Source of the DNA: Ruminococcus_C sp963590855
Lineage (GTDB): Bacteria > Bacillota > Clostridia > Oscillospirales > Ruminococcaceae
DNA: 64,000 bases
Reading direction: 5' to 3'
Assembly (NCBI GenBank): GCA_963590855.1
Contig: CAVAQT010000013.1
Location: forward strand, 1-64,000
Shown: in pieces, positions 9,075-18,323 of the stretch
Position numbering within the stretch: position 1 is the stretch's first letter
Layout of the letters: every line of letters begins with the position of its first letter
Made by a program: the position numbers and the translations under genes
Notes under the pieces: generated by a model
The model's database searches: none
What the model was told of the DNA's origin: nothing
The model's input: only the letters and a program-made list of their open reading frames with translations

Positions 9075-10409
9075 ATGGAGTTTCCGAGAATTCTCATAAT
9101 AAGTCATACAGCATTTACCAAAGCGGATTCTATGGGAAGTACGCTCGCTTCATATTTTACCTCCTACGATCCGGATTGCATTGCACAGTTTTACATAAAG
9201 GAAATGACGCCGGATATTCCTGTTTGCAGACGGTACTATTGCGTGACAGACCGTGAATTGGTGCGTAAATTACTGCGACCAATAACGGGAAAGGTTGGCA
9301 CGGCGGTAGAATTGGCAGAGGATGAAAGCAGTGCGCCGGGCAAGTCGGCGGAGTCTTCCCAGATCGGCGGACACAGGCATAGAGACGCTGCATTGCTGGC
9401 ACGGAAGCTGATCTGGAGCACGAGGCTGTGGAATAATAAAAGGTTCAAGGATTGGATACGGTCAGTTGACCCGCAGGTTATTCTTGTTCAACCGGGAGAT
9501 TTTTCGTACTTGCTGGATATGGGCGTATATCTTGCGGGAGAGCTTCAGATTCCCATTGTGGTTCATCAGTCGGAGACCTATTACCTGAAGGAATACGAAA
9601 AGAGAACCGCTTTATATAAGCTGTTTCGCTATGATTTCAAAAAGTCCTATGAACGTTTAATGAAGCACACGGCTTATTGCATTTACCTGTGCGAAAAAAT
9701 AGAAGAAGGATATAGGCGGTATTTTGACATCCCGGCAGAAACAATCATGAAAGCCACAAACATACGTCCACAGAAAAGTGAAAGGATGTTTGACCGGCAG
9801 AATATCCGCTTTATTTACGGCGGCAATCTGGGAGAAACCGTAGGGCGATGCGAACCGCTTGTTGAGATGGGGAAAATTATCAGGAAGCTCGGTTCACACA
9901 TTGATGTGTATAGCTCAAGTACCGGCAGTCATCTGGCCGCGCTTACGCCGGAAAACGGTATTGTTTTTCATGGAGCGATATCCTATGAGCAGCTGCAAAA
10001 AGAAATTAAAGACAGCGATTTTGTACTTCATATTGAAAGCCAAAAGCCGTGGAATGTGAAGGATTTGGAATTCGCATTCTCGACGAAGATAGCCGATATG
10101 CTGGCATCCGGCGTATGCCCAGTTGTTTACGGATGCGATAAGATAGCCAGCATTAAGTATTTTAAAGATCATGATTTGGGATGTGTCATCGAGAAAAAAG
10201 AAGATATTGAGCTTAAACTGCGCGAAGTAATCGACAATGGTGAGCTGAGGACGCGCTACATAGCAAATGCATTATCTCAGGCTGAATGTGAGCACGATTC
10301 AGGAAAAAACTCCGAGCGAATGCGAGATATTATTTGCACTGTCTGTAATAATACGAAGGCGAGTCCTGTGGAGAAATCGGCAAGGACACAGAGGAACGTG
10401 GAAAAATGA
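9075..10409 (+). CDS. Glycosyltransferase family 4-like (GT-B)
   Basis: A 444-residue protein with a GT-B layout. The N-terminal half opens with PRILIISHTAFTKADSMGS, and a donor-binding half contains IRFIYGGNLGETVGRCEPL near residue 250, then KDSDFVLHIE and FSTKIADMLASGVCPVVYG, the usual FxxKxxEyma-like region. The start is the ATG at 9075 behind GAGGAGGTG; the TTG at 9045 is inside the IS flank. Its stop overlaps the next gene by ATGA. Low similarity to textbook GT4 motifs makes the exact family uncertain. Confidence 0.75.
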   Translation: MEFPRILIISHTAFTKADSMGSTLASYFTSYDPDCIAQFYIKEMTPDIPVCRRYYCVTDRELVRKLLRPITGKVGTAVELAEDESSAPGKSAESSQIGGHRHRDAALLARKLIWSTRLWNNKRFKDWIRSVDPQVILVQPGDFSYLLDMGVYLAGELQIPIVVHQSETYYLKEYEKRTALYKLFRYDFKKSYERLMKHTAYCIYLCEKIEEGYRRYFDIPAETIMKATNIRPQKSERMFDRQNIRFIYGGNLGETVGRCEPLVEMGKIIRKLGSHIDVYSSSTGSHLAALTPENGIVFHGAISYEQLQKEIKDSDFVLHIESQKPWNVKDLEFAFSTKIADMLASGVCPVVYGCDKIASIKYFKDHDLGCVIEKKEDIELKLREVIDNGELRTRYIANALSQAECEHDSGKNSERMRDIICTVCNNTKASPVEKSARTQRNVEK

Positions 10410-11584
10410 GAATAAGAATAGGACAAGTAACACAGGGCGGAGAATTCTTTATAGTGACGCAGATGCTTATCAGCGTATGCATCATTTTTTTCACGTTGAT
10501 AGACAGGCAATCCGCGACAAGCGTATTTTTTGCACTGAGCTTCATCAATCTGATATTCCTGTTTTTGACAACTTATAGGAGTGACGGGATTGCGTCATAC
10601 GGTTGGATTTTTATGGCGTGGTGCGTGTTCTCAGTACTGTATTCATATCTTGATGTGGGCAAGAGCTTTGCGTTTGAGGATATTGTAAGTCTGTTCACGT
10701 TTTTTGCAACGGTTTTATATCTCCAGGTGGTTAATAACATTGAAGTTAACAGGACTATTGCCCACAGGGTGCTTTTTATAGGCGCTGTTTCATCGGCGCT
10801 ATATCCGATAGGTTATTATTTTCTTGGAGCCAATGTATTCAGAAACATGGGATCTGTACTTCTGACGATGCATTTTTCGTCTCCAAATCTCACCGGAATG
10901 TATCTGGCGCAGGCGTGTCTTTATTCCTTGCTTGGCTTTGTACTGACCAGAAGAAGGCTGAATAAATTACTGCTGATGGTGCTGTTTGGGTTTGACTTTT
11001 ATTTTTTATTTTTGTCCGGAGCCAGAAATAGCATAATCACAGTCCTGCTGGTTATTGCGGCGTTGGTTTTTATGATGATGAAGAGACGCAGCCAGATAAG
11101 CCCCGCCGTTTGCTGGATCGTGGCAATTATTCCGTTGGCGTTTGCAATTGCTTACCTCCTTTTTATAGATGCCATTATTGCACGAGGAACGTTTGACTTT
11201 ATTGCTGAAGAGGGAAAGCCAATCTCAAGCAGGGTTGGCATTTGGAGCAACGTTTTCCAAACATTGAAAGGAGTTCATTGGCTGACAGGAGATTTTGCGA
11301 GGCTCAGAGGCAACTTACATAATACGCATATCACCATTCTCGGTTCATACGGAATAATCGGTGTTTTTATGCTGATAAGTTATTTGACCAGGGTTATGAA
11401 GAAGACTTGCACGTTCGTGTATTCCCCGAAACAAGCCGTTTGCGTTATAGCGTTCTTTGGAACTGTTTTTATGGGGAACGGTGAAGCCGCTCTTTTTTAC
11501 GGAAGTCTCGGTATGTATGCCATCGCCTGTTCGTATCTGATTCTGGCCCGGTACGACTGGGATGCAGAAGAACCGGCGCCGTAA
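10406..11584 (+). CDS. Wzy-type O-antigen/polysaccharide polymerase
   Basis: A 392-residue polytopic membrane protein with about ten hydrophobic segments and a long external loop around residues 265-300 that contains SSRVGIWSNVFQTLKG and NLHNTHITILGSYGIIG. The arginine and the HNxH-type motif in this loop are typical of O-antigen ligase/Wzy proteins, which join lipid-linked repeats on the outer face of the membrane. The middle segment LSGARNSIITVLLV is another hallmark. It overlaps the preceding gene at ATGA, so the two are probably translationally coupled. It is the only polymerase candidate in the locus. Confidence 0.85.
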   Translation: MRIRIGQVTQGGEFFIVTQMLISVCIIFFTLIDRQSATSVFFALSFINLIFLFLTTYRSDGIASYGWIFMAWCVFSVLYSYLDVGKSFAFEDIVSLFTFFATVLYLQVVNNIEVNRTIAHRVLFIGAVSSALYPIGYYFLGANVFRNMGSVLLTMHFSSPNLTGMYLAQACLYSLLGFVLTRRRLNKLLLMVLFGFDFYFLFLSGARNSIITVLLVIAALVFMMMKRRSQISPAVCWIVAIIPLAFAIAYLLFIDAIIARGTFDFIAEEGKPISSRVGIWSNVFQTLKGVHWLTGDFARLRGNLHNTHITILGSYGIIGVFMLISYLTRVMKKTCTFVYSPKQAVCVIAFFGTVFMGNGEAALFYGSLGMYAIACSYLILARYDWDAEEPAP

Positions 11585-11677
11585 TGCGGAATAACACATG
11601 ACAATAACGGGCGATCCGACTATGCGTGCCTGATGCGAAATCTGTATGACAAAATAAAAAGTTACAGGAGTGAGAAA

Positions 11678-12874
11678 ATGAAGATACTGCAAATCAATAT
11701 GATTTACAAGGAAAAAAGCACGGGGCGAACATGCTATGAGTTGGATCAATATCTTAGAAATCACGGAGTCGAAAGTACGACTGCGTATGGATGGGGGCCA
11801 AAGTATGAAGGAGCATACAGAATCAACACCTATCCGGAATATTATTTCCACAATGTGATGTCCCGCATCACGGGGCTGGAGGGCTTCTTTTCGTTTTTTT
11901 CTACACGGAGGCTTCTGCGCTTTATGAAACGATATAAGCCGGATATCGTACACCTGAGAAATATACATGGACACTGCATAAACTTCCCGCTGCTATTCCG
12001 TTTTCTGTCCAAAAACAATGTAAAGACTGTTATACATATCCATGATTGTTGGTGCTTTACGGGAAAGTGTGCTTATTACACAACGATTGGCTGTGATAAG
12101 TGGAAAAGCGATTGCAGGGGATGCCCGAAGCAGAAAGAGTATCCGTCCTCGTACTTGTGGGATAATGCCGCATTTATGCTGAAGCAGAAGAAGAAATGGT
12201 TCGGATCAATACAAGAGTTAGTTGTTGTGGGAAACTCAAATTGGTCCGCAGGAGAGGCAGGGAAGTCCTTCTTAAAAAGCAGAAGAAATGAGCGGGTATA
12301 TAACTGGATAGACATGGATACATTTCAATATCGTCCATCGGATGTGCTGGACAAGTATGGGATTGATAAGGATCGCTTTTTGATTATTGGCGTGTCAGCC
12401 GGCTGGACGCCGGGAAGCCCGAGATACCGCGACTTTATGAAATTGGCGGATATGGTAACCGATGATTACAGGATTGTTTTGGTTGGCGGACAAAAAGGTT
12501 CTGTTAAACATGAAAAGATAACGCATATTCCGTTTACATCAAACACCGTTGAACTGGCGGAACTGTATTCTGCGGCTGATGTGTATGTGCATTTTTCGCT
12601 GGAGGATACTTTTGGTAAGGTAATAGCGGAAGCGCAAGCCTGCGGTACACCGGCCATTGTTTATGGAATCACGGCATGCGGTGAGATTGTGGACGATGGC
12701 GTAACCGGTTATGTCGCCGAACCGGGGAATGTTGAGCAGGTGTTTGAATTTATCCGGAAAATAAAAGCTGACGGAAAAGAAACGTATAGCAGAGCTGCCA
12801 TTGATTGGGTGAAGCGCAATTTTGGCTGCGAAACAAATTGTAAACAAATGTTGGAGATTTACAAATCCATGTAG
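11678..12874 (+). CDS. Glycosyltransferase family 4
   Basis: A 398-residue GT-B enzyme. It begins MKILQINMIYKEKSTGRT, with the acceptor domain containing HIHDCWCFTGKCAYY and a small cysteine group (CDKWKSDCRGCP) near residue 145. The donor domain has the family end pattern SLEDTFGKVIAEAQACGTPAIVYG (EX7E) near residue 310-330. The ATG at 11678 follows AGGAGTGAG. The HDCWCFTGKC region resembles WcaC-like colanic-acid transferases. The donor sugar is unknown. Confidence 0.9.
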   Translation: MKILQINMIYKEKSTGRTCYELDQYLRNHGVESTTAYGWGPKYEGAYRINTYPEYYFHNVMSRITGLEGFFSFFSTRRLLRFMKRYKPDIVHLRNIHGHCINFPLLFRFLSKNNVKTVIHIHDCWCFTGKCAYYTTIGCDKWKSDCRGCPKQKEYPSSYLWDNAAFMLKQKKKWFGSIQELVVVGNSNWSAGEAGKSFLKSRRNERVYNWIDMDTFQYRPSDVLDKYGIDKDRFLIIGVSAGWTPGSPRYRDFMKLADMVTDDYRIVLVGGQKGSVKHEKITHIPFTSNTVELAELYSAADVYVHFSLEDTFGKVIAEAQACGTPAIVYGITACGEIVDDGVTGYVAEPGNVEQVFEFIRKIKADGKETYSRAAIDWVKRNFGCETNCKQMLEIYKSM

Positions 12875-12890
12875 TTAGGGGGAGAAGAAC

Positions 12891-14057
12891 ATGAATGCAG
12901 GCCAAATGAAAGTCGCCTTTATATCAAATCTTCTTACGCCACACCAGATCCCCTTCTGCAATGAGATGAATCGATTGTGCGCAGAGTTTACCTTTTTCCA
13001 GGTTGAAGAGAACGGGGATGAGTGGACGTCGAAAGGAGAGCGCATCTACAGAAAGGACTACAGCTACCTTTACCAGTTTGCCAAATCTCCGGAGTGCCTG
13101 AAAACAATTATGGATGCGGATGTTGTTCTCATCGGCAGCTGTGATTTATCGCTGGTGACGGAGCGGCTCAAAGTCGGAAAATTGGTAGTTGTGTATCTCG
13201 AACGCTTTTATAAAAAAGGAATAACCATAAAAAACTTTATCAGATGTATCGGCGGAACATATATTCATCACGGAAGATTTCAGAAATACAATGTGAATTT
13301 ACTGTGTGCCGGTGCTTACTGCGCCGGAGACGCGGCTGCATTTGGAAATTACAGGAACAGGACATATAAGTGGGGATATTTCCCCAAACTTGAAGACTAC
13401 AGAGCAGATATAGAAAAGATACCAAATCAGATAATCTGGGTTGGCAGGTTAATAGATTGGAAGCATGCGGATCACGCAGTAAAAGCTGCTGCGGATTTAG
13501 TAAAAGATCATCCTGATGTTATTCTGAAAATTTATGGAGACGGCAGCGAAAAAAAAGGAATACACACTCTCATGAAACAGCTGCATTTGGAAAACAACAT
13601 CTTCATCATGGGTGAGGCTCCGGCAGAGGACGTAAAACAGGAAATGAAGCGATCTGCCATCTTTTTAGCGACAAGCGATTATCAGGAAGGCTGGGGAGCT
13701 GTTCTGAATGAAGCTATGAATTGCAGATGTGCGGTTGTTGCCAGCCATGCGGCAGGCTCTACGCCATTCATGATCAGGAATGGGGAAAACGGCTATGTCT
13801 ATGAAAGCGGCAATATCCGCCAGCTTACCGATTTATGCCGCGTTCTGCTGGACGATCCCAAACTTCGGAAAAAATTGTCGGATAACGCGCTTGATACGAT
13901 AGTAAGAACATGGAATCCGCAAGAAGCGGCGAAAAGATTCGTGGCACTTTCCGAGGCACTGTTGGCGGGTGAAAAAACACCGTATCAGGACGGTCCTTGC
14001 AGTATAGCATATCCTATACGGCAAAGAGAAATGTACAGCTATATATCAAAGAAGTGA
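12891..14057 (+). CDS. Glycosyltransferase family 4
   Basis: A 388-residue GT-B glycosyltransferase with acceptor motif FISNLLTPHQIPFCNEM, donor-side IIWVGRLIDWKHADHAVKA near residue 180, and LATSDYQEGWGAVLNEAMNC near 262 as the EX7E-type motif. The ATG at 12891 lies 7 bases after GGGGGAGA, 16 bases after the previous stop. It ends seven bases before the next glycosyltransferase, so all three GT4 genes form one tight run. Confidence 0.9.
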   Translation: MNAGQMKVAFISNLLTPHQIPFCNEMNRLCAEFTFFQVEENGDEWTSKGERIYRKDYSYLYQFAKSPECLKTIMDADVVLIGSCDLSLVTERLKVGKLVVVYLERFYKKGITIKNFIRCIGGTYIHHGRFQKYNVNLLCAGAYCAGDAAAFGNYRNRTYKWGYFPKLEDYRADIEKIPNQIIWVGRLIDWKHADHAVKAAADLVKDHPDVILKIYGDGSEKKGIHTLMKQLHLENNIFIMGEAPAEDVKQEMKRSAIFLATSDYQEGWGAVLNEAMNCRCAVVASHAAGSTPFMIRNGENGYVYESGNIRQLTDLCRVLLDDPKLRKKLSDNALDTIVRTWNPQEAAKRFVALSEALLAGEKTPYQDGPCSIAYPIRQREMYSYISKK

Positions 14058-14064
14058 TAGACTT

Positions 14065-15237
14065 ATGAAGATTTTATTTGTGACGACAGCGTATCCGTCG
14101 CCGGAGCTGCCTCAATATTGCATTTTTTTGGAACAACAGGTTATTGCATTACAGAAGCTTGGGCATAGAGTTGACGTTTATATTCTGGCGGACAGGCAAG
14201 GAAAAGAAAACTCCGATTATATATATCACGGAGTGCGCATTTTTTATCGCAATGTGCAGAAGAAAAGATCACAGCTTGGCACGCTGTTTCCGACAAAATT
14301 GGGGAAGAGCGATGAACTGATGTTGAAAAAGATTCTTTCCGACGGTTATGATGTTGTATCACTCCACATTGCCGGATTGGAATGTGTTTGCTCTGTGGAA
14401 CGGATGTGCAAGAAACAGCATATACCGCTGGTAATGCATTTTCATGGGCTGAATATTTGGGGCGATTATTTTGATTCACACCGGTGGCTGACAATCTTTC
14501 ATAACATAACAAAAAAGAAAGCGCTGTACAGCAAATTCTCGGCAACAGTCAATGTAAGTGAAGCTGTGAAGCTGAGATATTTGAAAAAAATACGCGCCGT
14601 ACCGTCTTATGTTGTTTACAATGGCGTTGATATAGACAGATTTCCACATTCAGCAGACAGGAGATACTTTGAGGGCGGCACTATGAAGGTGCTGTGTGTT
14701 GCGAACATGATTCCGATCAAAGGACAGAAGTATTTGATAGAAGCCGCAGGAGAGCTTCGCGGGAAGAATATATCTGTTCACATGACCTTTGCTGGACGCG
14801 GTCCTGATGAGATGATGCTGAAGCGGCTGGCGGCTGATAAAAAAGTAGAAGCAGAATTTGTTGGGTATCTGCCTTATGACGAAATTGCAGAGCTGATGAG
14901 AACACACGATGTTTTCTGTATGCCGTCTTTTTATGAAGCATTGGGGTGCGTTTATCTAGAGGCAATGTCTGCCGGCATGATAACAATTGGCGTGAGAGGG
15001 CAAGGCATTGAAGAAGTGATTCGCGATGGAGAAAACGGTTTTTTGGTTGAGCCGCAGTCATCGGATTCCATTGTGGCTGTCATGGAGCGCATTTACCAAA
15101 TGAATCATGGGGAGTTAAGCAGAATATCTGTCTGCGGTGCAAAGACTGCGGAGAAGTTTACATGGAATAATTCGGCTTTGACGCTGGAAAAAGTTTATCA
15201 GAAAGTCATCAAAGGAGGGAGAAAAGACCGTGAGTGA
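14065..15237 (+). CDS. Glycosyltransferase family 4
   Basis: A 390-residue GT-B glycosyltransferase: ILFVTTAYPSPELPQYCIFL at the N-terminus, NVSEAVKLRYLKK and YNGVDIDRF at the interdomain region, and FCMPSFYEALGCVYLEAMSA near residue 290 with the EX7E glutamates. Its last eight bases overlap the GTG start of the second licD. Strand, spacing and base composition match the neighbouring cassette genes. Confidence 0.92.
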   Translation: MKILFVTTAYPSPELPQYCIFLEQQVIALQKLGHRVDVYILADRQGKENSDYIYHGVRIFYRNVQKKRSQLGTLFPTKLGKSDELMLKKILSDGYDVVSLHIAGLECVCSVERMCKKQHIPLVMHFHGLNIWGDYFDSHRWLTIFHNITKKKALYSKFSATVNVSEAVKLRYLKKIRAVPSYVVYNGVDIDRFPHSADRRYFEGGTMKVLCVANMIPIKGQKYLIEAAGELRGKNISVHMTFAGRGPDEMMLKRLAADKKVEAEFVGYLPYDEIAELMRTHDVFCMPSFYEALGCVYLEAMSAGMITIGVRGQGIEEVIRDGENGFLVEPQSSDSIVAVMERIYQMNHGELSRISVCGAKTAEKFTWNNSALTLEKVYQKVIKGGRKDRE

Positions 15238-16042
15238 GTTTAATATATGTGGTGTTGATTTAGACAATATACATGCTGTCCTGCTGGAACTGCTGGACGA
15301 GGTGGATCGTATTTGCAAGGAAAACAATATTAAATATTTTCTTTCCGGCGGGACACTTTTGGGAGCGGCGCGGCATGGTGGCTTTATTCCATGGGATGAC
15401 GACATTGACCTTTGGATGACCAGAGAAAACTTCGATAGGTTTAAGAAGCTGCTGCCGACCACGCTGTCGGAAAAATATTTTGTTGAGGATTATTTTGAGA
15501 ATATAAATAGTCCTCTATCCATTATGAAAATAGAGAAGCACGGTACTCGTTTTGTGGAAGGCGTCTTTGCACATACCGATGTGGGACATGCAATGTACAT
15601 TGATATCTTTCCTTTGGATAATATATGGAAGCCGGCGTACAAGCTGCAGACCGCAATTTTGATCAAAATGCAGAGTGTGCGTGATTTCCATCTGCGAGAT
15701 GGCAGCAAGAATGGTATCAGTGCTGTGAAAAAAACGATATATTCGTGTATTTCACTTAAAACAGCTAGGTGGATCACAGAGCGAACCATGCGCTGGTTTG
15801 ATAGTCTTCCGATGAAATATGTGAATCAGCTGGCACATAGAGGACGCCACTGGCCAAAGTTTTTGAAAGAGGATATCGAGGATCTGGTACCGACCTTGTT
15901 TGAGGGAAAGATGTATCCTGCGCCGCGCAATATTGATAAAATTTTGAAACAATGCTATGGCGATTATATGAAGCTTCCACCCACCGAGCATCAGCAACCG
16001 ACGCATGACATCGTGGAGTGCAGTTTAAATTATAAGGAGTGA
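15230..16042 (+). CDS. licD: LicD-family phosphotransferase (second copy)
   Basis: A 270-residue LicD protein with SGGTLLGAARHGGFIPWDDD and the metal-binding DDDIDLWMTR near residue 50. It would transfer phosphocholine or another CDP-activated phospho-group to the polysaccharide. The start is GTG at 15230, overlapping the end of the glycosyltransferase, behind AAAGGAGGGAG. The next gene is a LicC-like nucleotidyltransferase eight bases away, giving a natural synthesis/transfer pair. It is clearly diverged from the copy at 3894, outside the core, which suggests a different acceptor or group. Confidence 0.87.
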   Translation: MSEFNICGVDLDNIHAVLLELLDEVDRICKENNIKYFLSGGTLLGAARHGGFIPWDDDIDLWMTRENFDRFKKLLPTTLSEKYFVEDYFENINSPLSIMKIEKHGTRFVEGVFAHTDVGHAMYIDIFPLDNIWKPAYKLQTAILIKMQSVRDFHLRDGSKNGISAVKKTIYSCISLKTARWITERTMRWFDSLPMKYVNQLAHRGRHWPKFLKEDIEDLVPTLFEGKMYPAPRNIDKILKQCYGDYMKLPPTEHQQPTHDIVECSLNYKE

Positions 16043-16049
16043 GGATTGG

Positions 16050-16772
16050 GTGAAAGCAATTATATTAGCCGCCGGAATGGGTACACGAATAAGTAAATTT
16101 ATTGAAGAAAAGCCAAAATCAATGGTTGATATCGGTGGAATTACGCTGATGCAGTATACGATTGAAATGCTGAAGAGTAAGGGCATCAAAGATATTACCG
16201 TATGTGTTGGTTATAAGGCAGACTACATAAAGACCGTTGTTGGCGGCAGTGACGTAAAATTCATATACAATCCGTTTTACGATGTGACTAATGGAATAGC
16301 CTCTATGTGGTTTGCACGGGATGTTCTCACCGCAGAGGACACCATCATCATGAGCGGCGATCTGTATATAGAACCGAGCATTCTTGATGAGTTGATTGAG
16401 GAAAAGAACAGCCCGGTTTTACTTGTCGATTCCACCAGAATCGTTGATGCGGATTACAGATTTCATTTTGAAAACGGAATTTTGATGCGTCACGGTAAAG
16501 ATCTGTCCATCGCCGATACTACAGGAGAAAATCTCGGAATAGCCAAGCTGAGTGCCGGCTTCGTTTCAACATATCGAGAACACATGATCGACATGATCAA
16601 TCATCAAAAGCATTCTGTGTGGTGGGAGAGCGTTATGTATGATATGCTACCGGGACTGAATATCCATGTACACGATATTGCGGGAAAGTTCTGGGCAGAG
16701 GTCGATATGATTGAGGATTATCGAAAGATTCTCAGGCACAGGAATGTAACAGTTCAGGAGAGCAAGCAATGA
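16050..16772 (+). CDS. LicC-like sugar/phosphocholine nucleotidyltransferase
   Basis: A 240-residue nucleotidyltransferase with the pyrophosphorylase loop ILAAGMGTRISKFIEEKPKS, the NTP-binding GDLYIEPSILDEL (MSGDLY near residue 108), and HSVWWESVMYDMLPG. Size and the neighbouring licD favour CTP:phosphocholine cytidylyltransferase (LicC) or a related CDP-alcohol enzyme, though a sugar pyrophosphorylase is possible. The GTG at 16050 follows AAGGAGTGAGG. Its stop overlaps the following gene at ATGA. Confidence 0.8.
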   Translation: MKAIILAAGMGTRISKFIEEKPKSMVDIGGITLMQYTIEMLKSKGIKDITVCVGYKADYIKTVVGGSDVKFIYNPFYDVTNGIASMWFARDVLTAEDTIIMSGDLYIEPSILDELIEEKNSPVLLVDSTRIVDADYRFHFENGILMRHGKDLSIADTTGENLGIAKLSAGFVSTYREHMIDMINHQKHSVWWESVMYDMLPGLNIHVHDIAGKFWAEVDMIEDYRKILRHRNVTVQESKQ

Positions 16773-17707
16773 GGCGGGAAATCAAATGGCCGGACGGACA
16801 TGATTTTGCTTTTACGGTCATTGACGACACAGATGGCGCAACGGTAGAAAATGTTAAGCCGGTTTACGATTATCTGATCTCACATGGGATACTCACGACG
16901 AAAACATGCTGGGTATACCCATCGAGAGACGATATATACACAGGTCAATGCCTGCAGGATAAAGAATATCTCGAATTCCTTCGCTATCTGAAAAGAAGCG
17001 GGGTTGAGCTGGGATTTCACAATGCGGGTTCGGGTGGATTCAGGAGAGAGGAAACGCTTGCGGCTCTTAAGGAATACAGGGAAAAGCTCGGAGAGTATCC
17101 GTCACTCCATATCAATCACAGCAACAATGTGGAAAATCTGTACTGGGGCGCTGAAAGATTCTCTTTGTTGGTAAGGACAATTTATAAACTTTGCAGAAGC
17201 GAAATCAAATCATATGGGACGGAACCGAAAAGCGAATATTTTTGGGGCGATTTTGCAAAAGAACACTTACGTTTTATCAGAAATCGAACCTTTAATGACA
17301 TAAACACATTAAAAGCCGATCCCAGGCTGGTGTACAGGGAAACAGGGAAGAAAGAATATTCAAACTATTGGTTCAGTTCCTCTGATGGAATGCGGTTAGC
17401 GCCGTTTTTGCGTCTGCTGACCAAGGAGAACATTGATAGACTGGCGTCGGAACATGGATGCTGTATTGTTTATACACACTTTGCTTATGAATTCGTAGAT
17501 AACGGCATATTAAATGAAGATTTCAAGAAAACGATTGACTACATAGCTTCAAGGAACGGCTGGTTTGTACCGGCGTCAACGGTTTTGAATTATGTACTTG
17601 AAGACAGAGAATATGCTCCATCCAGATTGTATGAAATCAGAAAAGATTGCAAATGGCTGTTAGAGCGGATGGTGAAAAAACAGAAAGGAAACTGGAATGT
17701 CGATTAA
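16769..17707 (+). CDS. Polysaccharide deacetylase-like (WbmS-type) protein
   Basis: A 312-residue protein of the polysaccharide-deacetylase beta/alpha-barrel type. It has an N-terminal metal-site aspartate pair in FAFTVIDDTDGATVENV, ELGFHNAGSGG near residue 92, LHINHSNN near 118 (probable metal histidines) and CIVYTHFAYEFVDN near 235. These resemble WbmS-like proteins found in glycan loci. It may remove acetyl groups from an amino sugar or act on another N-acyl bond. ATGA overlap with the gene before it and an 11-base overlap with the gene after it indicate one transcript. Confidence 0.7.
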   Translation: MRREIKWPDGHDFAFTVIDDTDGATVENVKPVYDYLISHGILTTKTCWVYPSRDDIYTGQCLQDKEYLEFLRYLKRSGVELGFHNAGSGGFRREETLAALKEYREKLGEYPSLHINHSNNVENLYWGAERFSLLVRTIYKLCRSEIKSYGTEPKSEYFWGDFAKEHLRFIRNRTFNDINTLKADPRLVYRETGKKEYSNYWFSSSDGMRLAPFLRLLTKENIDRLASEHGCCIVYTHFAYEFVDNGILNEDFKKTIDYIASRNGWFVPASTVLNYVLEDREYAPSRLYEIRKDCKWLLERMVKKQKGNWNVD

Positions 17708-18323
17708 GAAAAAGCTGTTAAACAAATTGCAGGTGGTTAATAGGAAAGTCGGAGTCATTCTGGAAGAAAAGAATTCTGAGGTTGATTACGGTGCAAGAAT
17801 AGGCAGACATTGCTATGGACCGCTCGCAAAGCCGGGAGAGTATGACATGAATTTCATAGAAAGCATTGGCTCGTTTTGCAGCTTCGGGTATAACACCGCT
17901 GTTGTTCAAACCCACTATATGGGAGTAACAACACATCAGTTCTTGTTTTCCTCATGGAGGTATCCGGGCTTTCACGAGCAACTTCCGCATGATAAGCAGG
18001 AAAAGCTGTTTCGTGAAAATATAGCCTCTCATAAGACGGTGATTGGAAATGATGTTTGGACAGGAAGAAACGTAAGTATTATGGCGGGCGTAAAGATTGG
18101 GAACGGTGTAATTATCGGAACGGGAGCGGTTGTAACTCATGACATCCCTGATTATGCCATCGCAGTAGGCGTGCCAGCGAAGGTAATTAAGTACCGCTTT
18201 ACCGATGAACAGATAGAAAAACTGAACAGAATTCAGTGGTGGAACTGGGACGATAAAACGATTGCGGAGAGGTATGAGGACTTTTTAGATGTGGAGAGGT
18301 TTATTGAGAAGTACACAAAATAG
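17697..18323 (+). CDS. Hexapeptide-repeat acetyltransferase (CatB/Vat-like)
   Basis: A 208-residue left-handed beta-helix acetyltransferase. Repeating hexapeptide turns are visible in VIGNDVWTGRNVSIMAGVKI, followed by GNGVIIGTGAVV and the C-terminal VGVPAKVIKYRF. The loop with THYMGVTTHQFLFSSW is typical of the xenobiotic/CatB subgroup, which also contains many sugar O-acetyltransferases. In this setting it more likely acetylates the polysaccharide than an antibiotic. The ATG at 17697 overlaps the deacetylase end. Confidence 0.88.
   Translation: MSIKKKLLNKLQVVNRKVGVILEEKNSEVDYGARIGRHCYGPLAKPGEYDMNFIESIGSFCSFGYNTAVVQTHYMGVTTHQFLFSSWRYPGFHEQLPHDKQEKLFRENIASHKTVIGNDVWTGRNVSIMAGVKIGNGVIIGTGAVVTHDIPDYAIAVGVPAKVIKYRFTDEQIEKLNRIQWWNWDDKTIAERYEDFLDVERFIEKYTK

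Noticed and set aside
17697..18323. Antibiotic (chloramphenicol/streptogramin) acetyltransferase
   Set aside because: The fold is shared with CatB/Vat enzymes, but the gene is embedded in overlapping polysaccharide genes, so sugar O-acetylation is the better reading.
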